Assembly (NCBI RefSeq): GCF_003996985.1
Contig: NZ_RJJX01000013.1
Coordinates: 27,123-91,122, forward strand
Direction of reading: 5' to 3'
Origin: Ancylomarina longa
GTDB lineage: Bacteria > Bacteroidota > Bacteroidia > Bacteroidales > Marinifilaceae
DNA length: 64,000 nt
In this document: positions 24,183-34,100 of the stretch, piece by piece
Layout: each line of letters starts with the position of its first letter
Numbering within the stretch: position 1 is the first letter of the stretch
Position numbers and translations under genes: made by a program
The notes under the pieces: model-generated
Told to the model about the DNA's origin: nothing
The model's input: only the letters and a program-made list of their open reading frames with translations
Database searches by the model: none

Positions 24183-24665
24183 TTAGCTTAAATGTTTAAA
24201 ATTGATGGCATATAAAGCGATGAACAATATACTAAAAACACTTGCGAACAAAACTCCAATATTAATAATAAAATTAAATCCAATAAATACAGGAGCAACA
24301 AATATCAATAATATTTGTGCAAGGGTATAAAGATAGAATCCAGATTTTTTTAAATGAAACATCAGGATAGCCCCTGTTAAACTTGCAGCATACAATAAGA
24401 AATTAACTAAAGAAATTTCAAAAACATGATCGAAAGCTTTTTGTGCAATATCTATTGCCATTTGAACAAATTTAGTTGCAAAATCATCCTGTACATTATC
24501 GAGAGCTTCTTCAAATATCGAAGGATCGATAAGGTTTTTGAGAGGGGATAAGATCATTCCCATTAAATTGCTAAGTGTATTAAAACCACTACCAATAAAA
24601 GTAAGGATACAGAGAACGGTTAGCAAAGTTGGTCTTTGTTTAGGGGTAGGTTCGATGACTTCCAT
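24183..24665 (-). CDS. four-helix membrane protein, first of a tandem pair
   Basis: 160 residues with four predicted helices and the same LKKxGFYxYTxAxxxxxxVP core as the gene at 23647. The loop after helix 1 is an amphipathic segment (NLIDPSIFEEALDNVQDDFATKF) that differs from the paralog, so the two may have diverged in the external domain. It probably shares one transcript with the downstream copy, which carries the terminator. Function unknown. Confidence 0.75.
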   Translation of the reverse strand: MEVIEPTPKQRPTLLTVLCILTFIGSGFNTLSNLMGMILSPLKNLIDPSIFEEALDNVQDDFATKFVQMAIDIAQKAFDHVFEISLVNFLLYAASLTGAILMFHLKKSGFYLYTLAQILLIFVAPVFIGFNFIINIGVLFASVFSILFIALYAINFKHLS

Positions 24666-25215
24666 TTTGTTTATGTTTGATGAGGATAGTTTGTATTATC
24701 TGCTTAAATTTACAATAAACGCTAGAGGTAGAAAAATGATAGGTGATAAATTCGATTTTAGCTATAGATTGTAGGTTGAGTCCTGCTTTTTACTCGATGA
24801 TTGCATCTAAATAGGCACAATGCGTAAGGATTGCCTTTTTGAAATGATTGGAGCCGCTGATTAACTTTAAAGTGATTATCTCGAATTTTATTAAAATTTC
24901 ATTCTATTTAATCTCTTCGTATGATTTTATTACTTTAATAATTTGCAGTGCAAATTCGATTTACTAATGAAAAGCAAGCAAAAGAAGATGTTCTAAAAAT
25001 GTGTTTTGCTAAGGGAATAATAATAGAAATAATTTTTTTAGTATGGCGATTTGTCTAATTTTGAAGCTGCACTTAAAAGACTATGAATAAGAGTAATTAT
25101 TACGGTGCATACTCTTCTCTTACAGGAACAAATTTCTCAGAGAGAAGGGATTTTCCTTAAACACTAACAAAAAATTAATTCATTCCGACAATGATCGGAA
25201 AAAAGACAAACATCG
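24666..25215. other. 550-bp intergenic region upstream of glyA
   Basis: Divergent promoters are expected here. The only supported elements are a promoter at 25033-25063 and a glyA leader of about 145 bases, in which CTTCTCT (25114-25120) can pair with AGAGAAG (25141-25147). No known riboswitch was recognised and no ORF looks real. Confidence 0.5.
25033..25063 (+). promoter_or_regulatory. possible glyA promoter
   Basis: TTTT (25033-25036), 19 bases, then TAATTTTG (25056-25063), a perfect -7 TAnnTTTG with three of four -33 bases. Confidence 0.5.
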
Positions 25216-26496
25216 ATGGAAAGAGATATCCAAATTTTCGACTTAATTGATCAGGAATACCTGCGTCAGAAAAATGGTATAGAATTGATTGCTTCAGAAA
25301 ACTTTGTAAGTGAGCAGGTTATGGATGCAATGGGATCTTGCCTTACCAATAAATATGCAGAAGGTTACCCAGGAAAACGTTATTACGGGGGTTGTCAGAT
25401 TGTAGATCAAACCGAACAATTAGCAATCGACAGAGCATGTGAATTATTCGGTGCGGAATATGCAAATGTACAGCCACACTCTGGAGCACAAGCCAATGCT
25501 GCTGTTTTTTATGCATGTTTAAAACCAGGAGATACATTTCTTGGATTGGACTTGTCTCATGGTGGTCACTTATCGCATGGTTCTCCTGTGAACTTATCAG
25601 GTACACTTTATAATCCTGTTGCTTATCATGTAAAAGAGGAGACAGGAACAGTAGATTACGATGAGCTAGAACAATTGGCGATTGAGCATCAACCTAAAAT
25701 GATTGTTGCAGGTGCTTCTGCATATTCTCGTGATTGGGATTTTGTTCGACTTCGTGAAATTGCTGATAAAGTTGGAGCTTTATTGATGGCAGATATTGCT
25801 CATCCTGCTGGTTTAATTGCTAAAGGATTGCTAAATAATCCAATTCCTTACTGTCATATTGTTACTACAACAACACACAAAACTCTTCGTGGACCACGAG
25901 GAGGTATGATCTTAATGGGTAAGGATTTTGAAAATCCTTGGGGACAAAAAACTCCTAAAGGGGAGATTAAGATGATGTCACAGGTTTTAAATTTTGCAGT
26001 TTTTCCAGGACAACAAGGTGGACCATTAGAGCATATTATTGCAGCTAAAGCTATTGCTTTCGGAGAAGCTTTAAGCGATTCTTATAAGGAATATGCAATC
26101 CAAATGCAGAAAAATGCTAAAGTGATGGCTGATGAATTCATTAGATTAGGCTATAAGGTTATTTCTGATGGTACTGATAATCACTCCATGTTAATTGATC
26201 TTCGCTCTAAGTTTCCTGAAATTACAGGTAAGAAGGTGGAGAATACATTGGTGAAAGCAGATATTACTATCAATAAAAATATGGTACCATTTGATACTCG
26301 TTCACCGTTTTCAACATCTGGATTACGTGTAGGAACTCCCGCAATTACTACACGAGGATTAAAGGAAGAAGATATGCCGGTAATTGTTGAAATGATTGAT
26401 GAGGTTATTTCAGATATTGATAATGAAGAGGTTATTGCATCGGTACGTAGTCGTGTAAATAACATGATGAGCGAAAGGCCAATGTTTGCTTGGTAA
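25216..26496 (+). CDS. glyA: serine hydroxymethyltransferase
   Basis: A 426-residue cytosolic PLP enzyme that interconverts serine and glycine while loading the one-carbon unit on tetrahydrofolate. The PLP lysine lies in [40 protein letters not shown] and the C-terminal [13 protein letters not shown] are all present. Length is usual. It is monocistronic with a terminator 25 bp after the stop. Confidence 0.97.
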   Translation: MERDIQIFDLIDQEYLRQKNGIELIASENFVSEQVMDAMGSCLTNKYAEGYPGKRYYGGCQIVDQTEQLAIDRACELFGAEYANVQPHSGAQANAAVFYACLKPGDTFLGLDLSHGGHLSHGSPVNLSGTLYNPVAYHVKEETGTVDYDELEQLAIEHQPKMIVAGASAYSRDWDFVRLREIADKVGALLMADIAHPAGLIAKGLLNNPIPYCHIVTTTTHKTLRGPRGGMILMGKDFENPWGQKTPKGEIKMMSQVLNFAVFPGQQGGPLEHIIAAKAIAFGEALSDSYKEYAIQMQKNAKVMADEFIRLGYKVISDGTDNHSMLIDLRSKFPEITGKKVENTLVKADITINKNMVPFDTRSPFSTSGLRVGTPAITTRGLKEEDMPVIVEMIDEVISDIDNEEVIASVRSRVNNMMSERPMFAW

Positions 26497-26520
26497 ACAT
26501 TTTATTTTTGATAAATATTT

Positions 26521-26556
26521 GATGGGAAGAATTTATTTTCTTCCCATTTTTCTTTT
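26521..26556 (+). terminator. rho-independent terminator of glyA
   Basis: A 10-bp stem ATGGGAAGAA / TTCTTCCCAT followed by a T-run. Confidence 0.88.
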
Positions 26557-26610
26557 GTACTATTTCAAATTAGGTATTTATCTTTAGCTTAATGGTTTAA
26601 TTGGGAATAT

Positions 26611-27381
26611 ATGGAATGGTTTAATTATTTATTAGTAGTTTTTGTAGGTGTTTTTGCAGGTTTTTTAAATACACTTGCGGGTAGTGGATCGGTTATTAGT
26701 TTAGCCATGTTGATGTTTATGGGATTACCTGCAAATGTGGCAAACGGCACAAATAGAATTGCAATATTATTACAAAATGTTGTTGGTGTAAGTAGTTTTA
26801 AAAAGCAGAAGGTTTTTGTTTTTCGGGATGGAATATGGCTGGCGATTCCTGCAATTATAGGATCCGTTCTGGGAGCAGGTTTGGCAGTGGAGATTAATCA
26901 GGATATGATGGAAAAAACTATCGGTGTCGTTCTTGTTTTTCTATTCTTCATTGTATTGTATAAGCCTGATGCATGGGTGAAAGGTCAGGTGGGCTTGATA
27001 CGTTCAAAACCTAGTTTTATTCAAATCATTATCTTCTTTTTTATAGGTATTTATGGTGGATTTATTCAAGCTGGAGTTGGCTTTTTTCTTTTATCGGGAT
27101 TAGTTTTAGGTGCAGGTTATGATTTGGTAAAGGCGAATGCCATAAAAGTTTTCATAATTCTACTCTATACAATATTTGCAATAGGAGTTTTTATTTTTAA
27201 CAAACAAATTGATTATACAATCGGTTTTGTTCTGGCAGCGGGGAATATGCTGGGAGCATATATTGCTGCAAATTTTGCAGTAAGTTGGGGAGCTAAATTT
27301 GTTCGTTATATCCTATTAGCAGTTATTGTTTTTGCTTCTCTTAAATTTATAGGAGTGTACGATTTGTTAGGATTAATCTAA
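26611..27381 (+). CDS. TSUP (TauE/SafE) family anion permease
   Basis: 256 residues with about eight membrane helices in two similar halves. The half-repeat motif GxxAGFxNTLAGSGSVISLAMLM appears first, and its counterpart FFIGIYGGFIQAGVGFFLLSGL in the second half. These define the TauE/SafE/YfcA sulphite and organosulphonate permease family. The true substrate is unknown. Its last 9 bases overlap the end of the convergent tonB-like gene. Confidence 0.88.
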   Translation: MEWFNYLLVVFVGVFAGFLNTLAGSGSVISLAMLMFMGLPANVANGTNRIAILLQNVVGVSSFKKQKVFVFRDGIWLAIPAIIGSVLGAGLAVEINQDMMEKTIGVVLVFLFFIVLYKPDAWVKGQVGLIRSKPSFIQIIIFFFIGIYGGFIQAGVGFFLLSGLVLGAGYDLVKANAIKVFIILLYTIFAIGVFIFNKQIDYTIGFVLAAGNMLGAYIAANFAVSWGAKFVRYILLAVIVFASLKFIGVYDLLGLI

Positions 27382-28320
27382 TTGAAAATGGTAAGTAATA
27401 GTTCCTTTCTGATAAGCAGGAGCATTACTGTCGGAATTAAAAACTGCTTTTAAAGCCGCCTTGCGTGCAGCATCGAAAAGAATAGAATTACCCGTTGTGG
27501 TTCCTGGCATTCCTGGCCGTGCATTCACAACTTTACCATTTTTGTCAACCGTAATTTCCACAACTACTTTTCCGCTTTCTTGCAGACTATATTTCGGTTT
27601 AGGTATGCTTAGAGAATTTCTACCTTTTAAATCATAGGAATAACCATTATTTCCCATTCCACTTCCTATATAATTATTGGAGGAGTTAGAACCACTGGTA
27701 GCTCCTTGATTTCCCGAGGAATAAGTTTTACCTTGCGATTTGTTTGACGAATTGCCTTTGCCAAAAATATTTTTCGCCTTATTATTGATGTTATCAATTT
27801 TTGCTTTGCGTTCCGCTTCTTCTTTTCTTTTTCTTTCAATTTCTGCAATTCTCTTTTTTTCCAGTTCCGCTTGGTGTTGTTTTTTTAATTCTAACTGATA
27901 TTGCTTCTCTTTTTCGATTTTATGAATTCGATCTTGCTCTTCTTTAACTTTTCTTGCTTTTTCTTTAACGGCCTTTTTCTTAGCTATTTCTTTTGTTGAA
28001 AGTAAAGCTGGAGCATCTTCTGTTTCCTGAGTAATTATTTTTTCTTTGGGTGAAGATTCAATTGGTTCTGATTTAGCTTTTGTTGAGGATGCTGGAACAA
28101 CAGTTTTTGATTTTGGGGAATTTTGAGATTTGGCTTTGGCAGGAGCGGGATCGTTTAATCCTTTTCCCTGATTGCTATTTCCAAAATTAATAAGAATACC
28201 TTCTTCCTCAGGAAGTGGAAGAGGAGTATGAAAGCCCAGAAAGAACAAGACGGCAATTAATCCTATATGGAAAAATAGTGTTCCTGCAATTCCAATTCTA
28301 TTGCTTTTGGTATTTCTCAT
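27373..28320 (-). CDS. TonB-type energy transducer
   Basis: 315 residues. One N-terminal membrane anchor (IGIAGTLFFHIGLIAVLFFLG) is followed by a long charged periplasmic coil rich in Lys/Glu (AKKKAVKEKARKVKEEQDRI...), then a Gly/Ser/Asn linker (GNSSNKSQGKTYSSGNQG). The C-terminal TonB fold is YSLQESGKVVVEITVDKNGKVV...AARKAALKAVF...GTITYHFQLD. It passes inner-membrane proton-motive energy to outer-membrane receptors, or alternatively acts as a TolA-like partner. It is last in the ExbB-ExbD-TonB operon, 2 bp after exbD. Confidence 0.85.
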   Translation of the reverse strand: MRNTKSNRIGIAGTLFFHIGLIAVLFFLGFHTPLPLPEEEGILINFGNSNQGKGLNDPAPAKAKSQNSPKSKTVVPASSTKAKSEPIESSPKEKIITQETEDAPALLSTKEIAKKKAVKEKARKVKEEQDRIHKIEKEKQYQLELKKQHQAELEKKRIAEIERKRKEEAERKAKIDNINNKAKNIFGKGNSSNKSQGKTYSSGNQGATSGSNSSNNYIGSGMGNNGYSYDLKGRNSLSIPKPKYSLQESGKVVVEITVDKNGKVVNARPGMPGTTTGNSILFDAARKAALKAVFNSDSNAPAYQKGTITYHFQLD

Positions 28321-28322
28321 GT

Positions 28323-28715
28323 TTATTTAGCTCTCGTTGCTAAAATTAGTTTGTATTTATTGTCTTTCGCAATATTCATCACTTTTACAACCTGTTCCAT
28401 TGGTACTGATTTATCAACGTGAAGTGATATAGTTGCGTCTTTTTCGCGTGCAAGCTTACGCTGTAACTTGTTTTCTAGTTGTGAAAAAGGAACCGGAGTA
28501 GTTTCAATATAAAAGTTGTAATTCTTGTCAATGGAAACACTGGTAATAGGTTTTGCTGCAGTTTGATTACTACTTTTAGGTAATAATAACTTTAGTGCAT
28601 TCGGACTAATTAAAGTAGAGGTAACCATGAAAAATATCAATAATAAAAACACAATATCCGTCATGGACGACATGCTAAAGTTTGCATTTACTTTATTTCG
28701 GGTCTTAAGTGCCAT
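28323..28715 (-). CDS. ExbD/TolR biopolymer transport protein
   Basis: 130 residues with one N-terminal transmembrane helix. It carries the essential membrane aspartate in SSMTDIVFLLLIFFMVTST (Asp20) and a small periplasmic domain (PITSVSIDKNYNFYIE...ISLHVDKSVPMEQVVKVM). It forms the proton-driven motor with the ExbB-like product encoded 7 bp upstream and drives the TonB-like product encoded 2 bp downstream. Confidence 0.92.
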   Translation of the reverse strand: MALKTRNKVNANFSMSSMTDIVFLLLIFFMVTSTLISPNALKLLLPKSSNQTAAKPITSVSIDKNYNFYIETTPVPFSQLENKLQRKLAREKDATISLHVDKSVPMEQVVKVMNIAKDNKYKLILATRAK

Positions 28716-28722
28716 ATGCAGA

Positions 28723-29433
28723 TTATTTAATTGGTTCGTTCAATAAATCCATAAATTCGGTGGTTGTTGCTTCCATATTAAACACAACTTTCTCCACTTT
28801 AGCAACTAAAATGTTATAAGCAAAATAGGCTATAATACCAACAATAAGTCCAGCTACTGTAGTCACCATAGCAGTGTAAATTCCATTTGATAATAAAGAA
28901 ATATCAATATTGTTTCCCGCATTTGACATGTCGTAGAAAGCTTGAATCATACCCATAACTGTACCTAAAAATCCAATCATTGGTGCTGCACCGGCAACAG
29001 TTGCTAGTGTAGGTAGGTTTTTTTCCAATTTAGATACTTCCAGATTGCCTATATTTTCAATAGCTGCATTAACATCATTTAATGGGCGACCAATTCGTTT
29101 AATACCTTTTGAAATCATTCGGGATACAGGAGTATTATTAGAATCACAAAGAGCAACTGCGGAATCAATTTTGCCGTCATGTATATAGTCTCGAATTCTA
29201 TTCATGAAATTAGAGTCTTTTTTTGCAGCCTTTCGGATGGCATAATATCTTTCGAAAAAAATATACATGGCAATTGCGGAGAGTACTAATATTGGAATCA
29301 TGATCCAACCTCCTTTAAAAGCCAAGTCAATAAAATTTAAGCTAATTTCTGTGGCTTCGGCTCCTTTATCATTAATAGGAGTTGTGCTTTGAGCCAAATT
29401 TTGAATTCCTGCAAAAATCAAAAGATAATTCAT
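28723..29433 (-). CDS. ExbB/TolQ/MotA-type proton channel
   Basis: 236 residues with three membrane helices (near 33-55, 140-165 and 185-210). The family core is LPTLATVAGAAPMIGFLGTVMGMIQAF followed by GIYTAMVTTVAGLIVGIIAYFAYN. The N-terminus (MNYLLIFAGIQNLAQSTTPI) is hydrophobic and may be an extra signal-like segment. First gene of the exbB-exbD-tonB operon. A terminator separates it from nhaD upstream. Confidence 0.92.
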   Translation of the reverse strand: MNYLLIFAGIQNLAQSTTPINDKGAEATEISLNFIDLAFKGGWIMIPILVLSAIAMYIFFERYYAIRKAAKKDSNFMNRIRDYIHDGKIDSAVALCDSNNTPVSRMISKGIKRIGRPLNDVNAAIENIGNLEVSKLEKNLPTLATVAGAAPMIGFLGTVMGMIQAFYDMSNAGNNIDISLLSNGIYTAMVTTVAGLIVGIIAYFAYNILVAKVEKVVFNMEATTTEFMDLLNEPIK

Positions 29434-29462
29434 ATTCTATGTTTTCAAGTTAGTTCTATCTC

Positions 29463-29501
29463 ATAAAAAAACGAGATATAATACGGAATATTATATCTCG
29501 C
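29463..29501 (-). terminator. terminator of nhaD
   Basis: A 12-bp stem CGAGATATAATA / TATTATATCTCG with loop CGGAA, followed by a T-run on the minus strand, 55 bp after the nhaD stop. Confidence 0.85.
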
Positions 29502-29555
29502 TAAATTAATATTATTGTTTCTGATTCCCCATCTAAAAAAAGGGAAATTCATCTA

Positions 29556-30944
29556 TCAGTGAAATAATACTGATTCAAGAATGTAAAAGGCAGCTCCTGA
29601 GGCGTAACCGATAAAAGCTAAAAATGAGATTTTTCTCAAATACCAGATAAAATCTATTTTTTCCATTCCCATTGCAGCAACACCTGCGGCAGAACCAATA
29701 ATTAATAAACTTCCTCCTGTTCCAGCACAGTAAGCCAAAAACTCCCAGAATAAACCATCCTGTACAAAGTTGGCAGCATAACCAACGGCACTAGCAGATT
29801 CGATAGGATACATTCCCATAGCACCTGCAACGAGTGGTACATTATCAACAACAGAGGAAAGCATACCAATAATGATATTTATCGCAAAAATATTGTGAAC
29901 ATGCTGATCTAAATATTTAGCTAGAATATCCAAATGTCCAGCAGACTGTAAACTGGATACAGCTGTTAAAATTCCAAGAAAGAAAAATACTGTAGGTACA
30001 TCAACTTTTTTTAGAATACCAATAACAGTAAGTTTTTTTTTGTCTTCAATATCCTTGTGCTTATGCATAATCTCAGTAACCAACCACATTATTCCTAACC
30101 CAAGTAGCATTCCCATATAAGGAGGTAAATGGGTAAAGGTTTTAAATACTGGTACAAATAGTAAGGAGAATACTCCCAAACAAAGAATGAAAACACGTTC
30201 CTTTTGTGTGGTATGTTCGTTATTATTACCATTCTCTAAAATAGGACGAACTACATTTCCTTTCATTCTGAAAGAAATAACAATTAATGGAACAATTACT
30301 GTTATTAAGGAAGGGAGTACTACTCCTTCAATAATTTTAAGAGTAGTAACTTGACTGCCTATCCAAAGCATAATGGTGGTTACATCTCCAATAGGAGACC
30401 ATGCACCACCGGCATTAGCTGCTAGTACCACCATAGAGGCGAAAAACCATCTGTTTTCTTTTGCTTTGATTAGTTTTCGGATGAGTGCCACCATTACAAT
30501 TGTAGTCGTAAGGTTATCTAGTGCTGCTGACATGAAGAATGTCAACAGACTTAAAATCCAAAGTAGTTTTACCTTATTTGTGGTTTTTATTTTATCGGTA
30601 ATAATTTTAAAACCTTGGTGTTGATCCACAATCTCTACTATTGTCATTGCACCCAAAAGGAAAAATAAAATAGCTGATATCTCTGAAAGATGATGTAGTA
30701 CTTCATGATGGGTTATAAAATCAAGCATCCCGTGCGCATTATCCATAGATGGATTTAGTTGGACATATTCATTCCAGGCTCGACTCACGCCTGAGGAAAG
30801 AATATCAATGCCTCCAAAAGCATATAATACCCAAGTTAGTACTCCAATCAGAAGTGCCGAAGCGGCTTTGTCAATTTTGAGTGGATGTTCTAGAGCAATA
30901 GCGGTGTATCCCAGAACAAATACCACAATCATTAGTGTAAACAT
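29556..30944 (-). CDS. nhaD: NhaD-type sodium/proton antiporter
   Basis: A 462-residue inner-membrane antiporter of the ion transporter superfamily with ~12 helices. Family-like segments are the start YTAIALEHPLKIDKAASALL, SAALDNLTTTIVMVALIRKL, AANAGGAWSPIGDVTTIMLWI and SSVVDNVPLVAGAMGMYP. The two paired helical-hairpin motifs (NLTT and NVPL) carry the ion-binding Asp/Thr/Ser. It would export Na+ (or Li+) for protons, fitting a marine organism that also has an Rnf ion pump. Single gene with its own terminator. Confidence 0.92.
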   Translation of the reverse strand: MFTLMIVVFVLGYTAIALEHPLKIDKAASALLIGVLTWVLYAFGGIDILSSGVSRAWNEYVQLNPSMDNAHGMLDFITHHEVLHHLSEISAILFFLLGAMTIVEIVDQHQGFKIITDKIKTTNKVKLLWILSLLTFFMSAALDNLTTTIVMVALIRKLIKAKENRWFFASMVVLAANAGGAWSPIGDVTTIMLWIGSQVTTLKIIEGVVLPSLITVIVPLIVISFRMKGNVVRPILENGNNNEHTTQKERVFILCLGVFSLLFVPVFKTFTHLPPYMGMLLGLGIMWLVTEIMHKHKDIEDKKKLTVIGILKKVDVPTVFFFLGILTAVSSLQSAGHLDILAKYLDQHVHNIFAINIIIGMLSSVVDNVPLVAGAMGMYPIESASAVGYAANFVQDGLFWEFLAYCAGTGGSLLIIGSAAGVAAMGMEKIDFIWYLRKISFLAFIGYASGAAFYILESVLFH

Positions 30945-31104
30945 AGTAATTGATTATTTTTTTGATGTATTAATTTCGATTTCAGAAGCTGCTAATATAC
31001 TAATATTTGTTATTAGAATGCAGGCAACAATTAAAGAAAAATATCTCTTGTTTACGCTGCTGAAAAACATCAAAAAGCAATAGTTTAATGACTTAAACAA
31101 TCAA

Positions 31105-34100
31105 TTATTTGTGGGGAAATTTATTTTTTGTAGGTTTTAAAAAATTGAGGTATTTTTTTAGAAGTCCGGAAAACGTATTAAAATCCTCTTTATAGAATAT
31201 ACCAATGCCCTGTGTATTTCTGGATTCTTCATAAACAAGGTATTCATTAGATCGAGTAAATGCACTTAAGTGTAGTTTTCCTTTTTTGTCAAGCTTAATG
31301 TTCACATCCATATCTCCAACAATATCATTGGCTCTTTGCTGACTATTTCCTGTTCCCACATTTCCATTGATTGTAATTTTATCATTAAAAATCTGAGTAG
31401 AAAGTGCAAGTTCTATTTCATCACTTGTTAATTCATCACCAGGACGATAACTCACGCCAATATCAAAGTCATTACTGATCTTGCTAAGCCAATTTGATAA
31501 TTGATTGGATAATAATTCACTTGTTGTAATACCTACAGCATAGCTTGAGTTTTTATTTTCAAAATTTGGGTCTGTAGATCTTAAATATTCAGGAGTGTAA
31601 AACCGATTTAATACCAGCAAGGAAAGAATTTGTTTATTCATTTCATCTTCAGTAGAAAATAATCCTTCCAAAATACTTTGAGTTTGCTGATCGAGTGTTG
31701 GAAAGGCGATACTAAATTTGATATTGGGGTTTTCAAGACGATTACTAAGATTCATATTACATTGCACAGGTACTTTACGTGTATTATCAATATAGGGAGT
31801 GTTTAGTAATAAGTCGTATAGTGTAGTTTTTACGTTGTAAACAGCATTAATGTTTACAGTTGCATTATACGGATCTCCAGTCCATTTGATATTTCCACCG
31901 TTTGATAAATCGAATTTTTTGTTGATAACATCCTGAAGAGTGAAAAGATAACTCCCGGTTTGTATTGTATAATCACCAAATATTTTAAAGTCTCCTTTAG
32001 TATCGATTTCTAATTTTAGGTTTCCATTTCCTTTTGCTTTTAAAACATCACCTATTTTCGAATCAAATATGATTTGAACTTCTGTTTCTGGTGTTATATC
32101 CAAATCGCAATTCATTTTAATTCCGCTTAAATCAATCTTATATTGATCTGATTCTTTATTGTTTACGAAATGAGTGGAGTTTACAAAAGTGATAAAATTA
32201 CTCTCCTGGATATCACCACTATTATTCAAAGGGATATAAATTCTGGTATTTTTATCTGTTTTGGCGGTGATATCAATATCCATATTATCTGTGGGGCCAA
32301 AAAGGTGGGTGATTCCAGTTAGGTAGGCCTGGCCATAAAAAAGTTCATTGTCCGTCACCTTTGTATTTAGGATGTTAAAATTTTGAGTATTGATGGCCAA
32401 ATCTAAATTGAAATTTTGCAATTGTTCGTGTGAAATTACACCATATATTGTTGCAATTTTATCGTGTTGATCAATTAGTCTAAATTTGTTGAATTGAAAT
32501 TCCTTAGGGGTTATTTTTATACTATCGTTACAATAATAAGTAGTTTTAAGCTCGTTTATTGTAAAGGATACATTTTTAAATTTTAATTTACCAGAGGATC
32601 TTGGTTCTTCTGTTGATCCTTCTAAATGAAGATTCCCTGAGGTATTTCCTTTGATATTTGAGATATTATCTTGTAAATAAGGAGAAAGTAAACCCATGCG
32701 AAGATCCTGCATATCAATATTCATATTGATAGAATCAGATTCTGGGAAATAATTACCTTCCAGAGATAATTCCTTTTTTGAATTATAATTGGTAAAGGAA
32801 GAAAAAGAGAGTTTTCTCTGATCTTTATCCCAATCACTTATCAAATATAAATTACCAAGTGTATCCTGATTAAAAATAAGATCCTCAATCATTAGATTGG
32901 AATTAGAGTATCTATTTCCATATAGATCAGAGAGCTGAACGTAGCCACGAACCAATCCATTAACACCGATTTTCTTATCTCGGGTTAAATTGTTTAAGTT
33001 TTTTAGGCTGATATTGTGAACTTCAAATCTAATGCTATCTTTTGGATTGGTAGAAATTTTTCCATCTAAACCAAAATACTGATTTTGCCGCTGAATTTTA
33101 AAATTATCAACTTGGTAGCTCGTACTATCAATAACAATTTGTGATGATGGGATATTCCAAATACTGTCATCCATTATTAGAGTACTAGGCAACAAATTAA
33201 TATTCCATATTGGATTACCACTTGCTTTTGATTTTTTAACCATTCCTTCTGCTGATAGATAACCACTATAAGTTCTCTTATCCCAATTATTCCAGAGTAC
33301 ATCTAGCTTGATTTTATCTTTTCCAACAGTTATTTTGTTTGTTAAATTATAAAGCCTGAAATCATCAGAAAAAGCAAGTCTATTCGTTCTGCCTTTTAGC
33401 TCTAATTGATGATTATTTGTTTCAAGATCTATTTTGAGTTCATCAAAATTTTTGCCTTGAACACTTAAACTTGGAGAATTAAAATGCATTTCAAGTTTGT
33501 GATCTTTTGCAACTATAATTCCATCAAGATTGGTATGGGAGGCTAAATTAATATCCGGATACAATACTTTTGTAATTGAATCGACATCTTTTAGATGGAG
33601 TGAGAATTTGAAATTGTTGGTACTATCAATTTTTGTATAATCCTTATTTGGCGCATAAGCAGGTAAATAATAATATGCCATGTTGGCAATAGACGAAATG
33701 AGACTGCCTACTTCATAATTTCCTTCAACTTTTGCATCCGAAACATCAGATTCCAAGGTTAGTCTTTTAAAATCGGGAGAAGTAAAGGAGTTAATAGTTA
33801 ATTTATTTAGGGAAAATTCGCCCAGGCTATTTTTGTAATTAGTATTATTTATCTCTATAATTCCATTGGCATTATCCACACCGCTTCCAGTAAAATTTGC
33901 ATTAATGGATAAGCTTAATTCTGATTTGAGATCTTTCTTTGATAAATGAAGTGGAAAAAGTTTCGCATGAAGGATATGAGAACTAAAGTTCATTGTCGGA
34001 ACTTTTTGTGAGAAGTCAATTTTACCCGCAAAATCAAATCCTATATTAGGGTCTTGAATAGAAATTTTTCCATCGAATTGCGATTGAGAGAAGAATCCAT

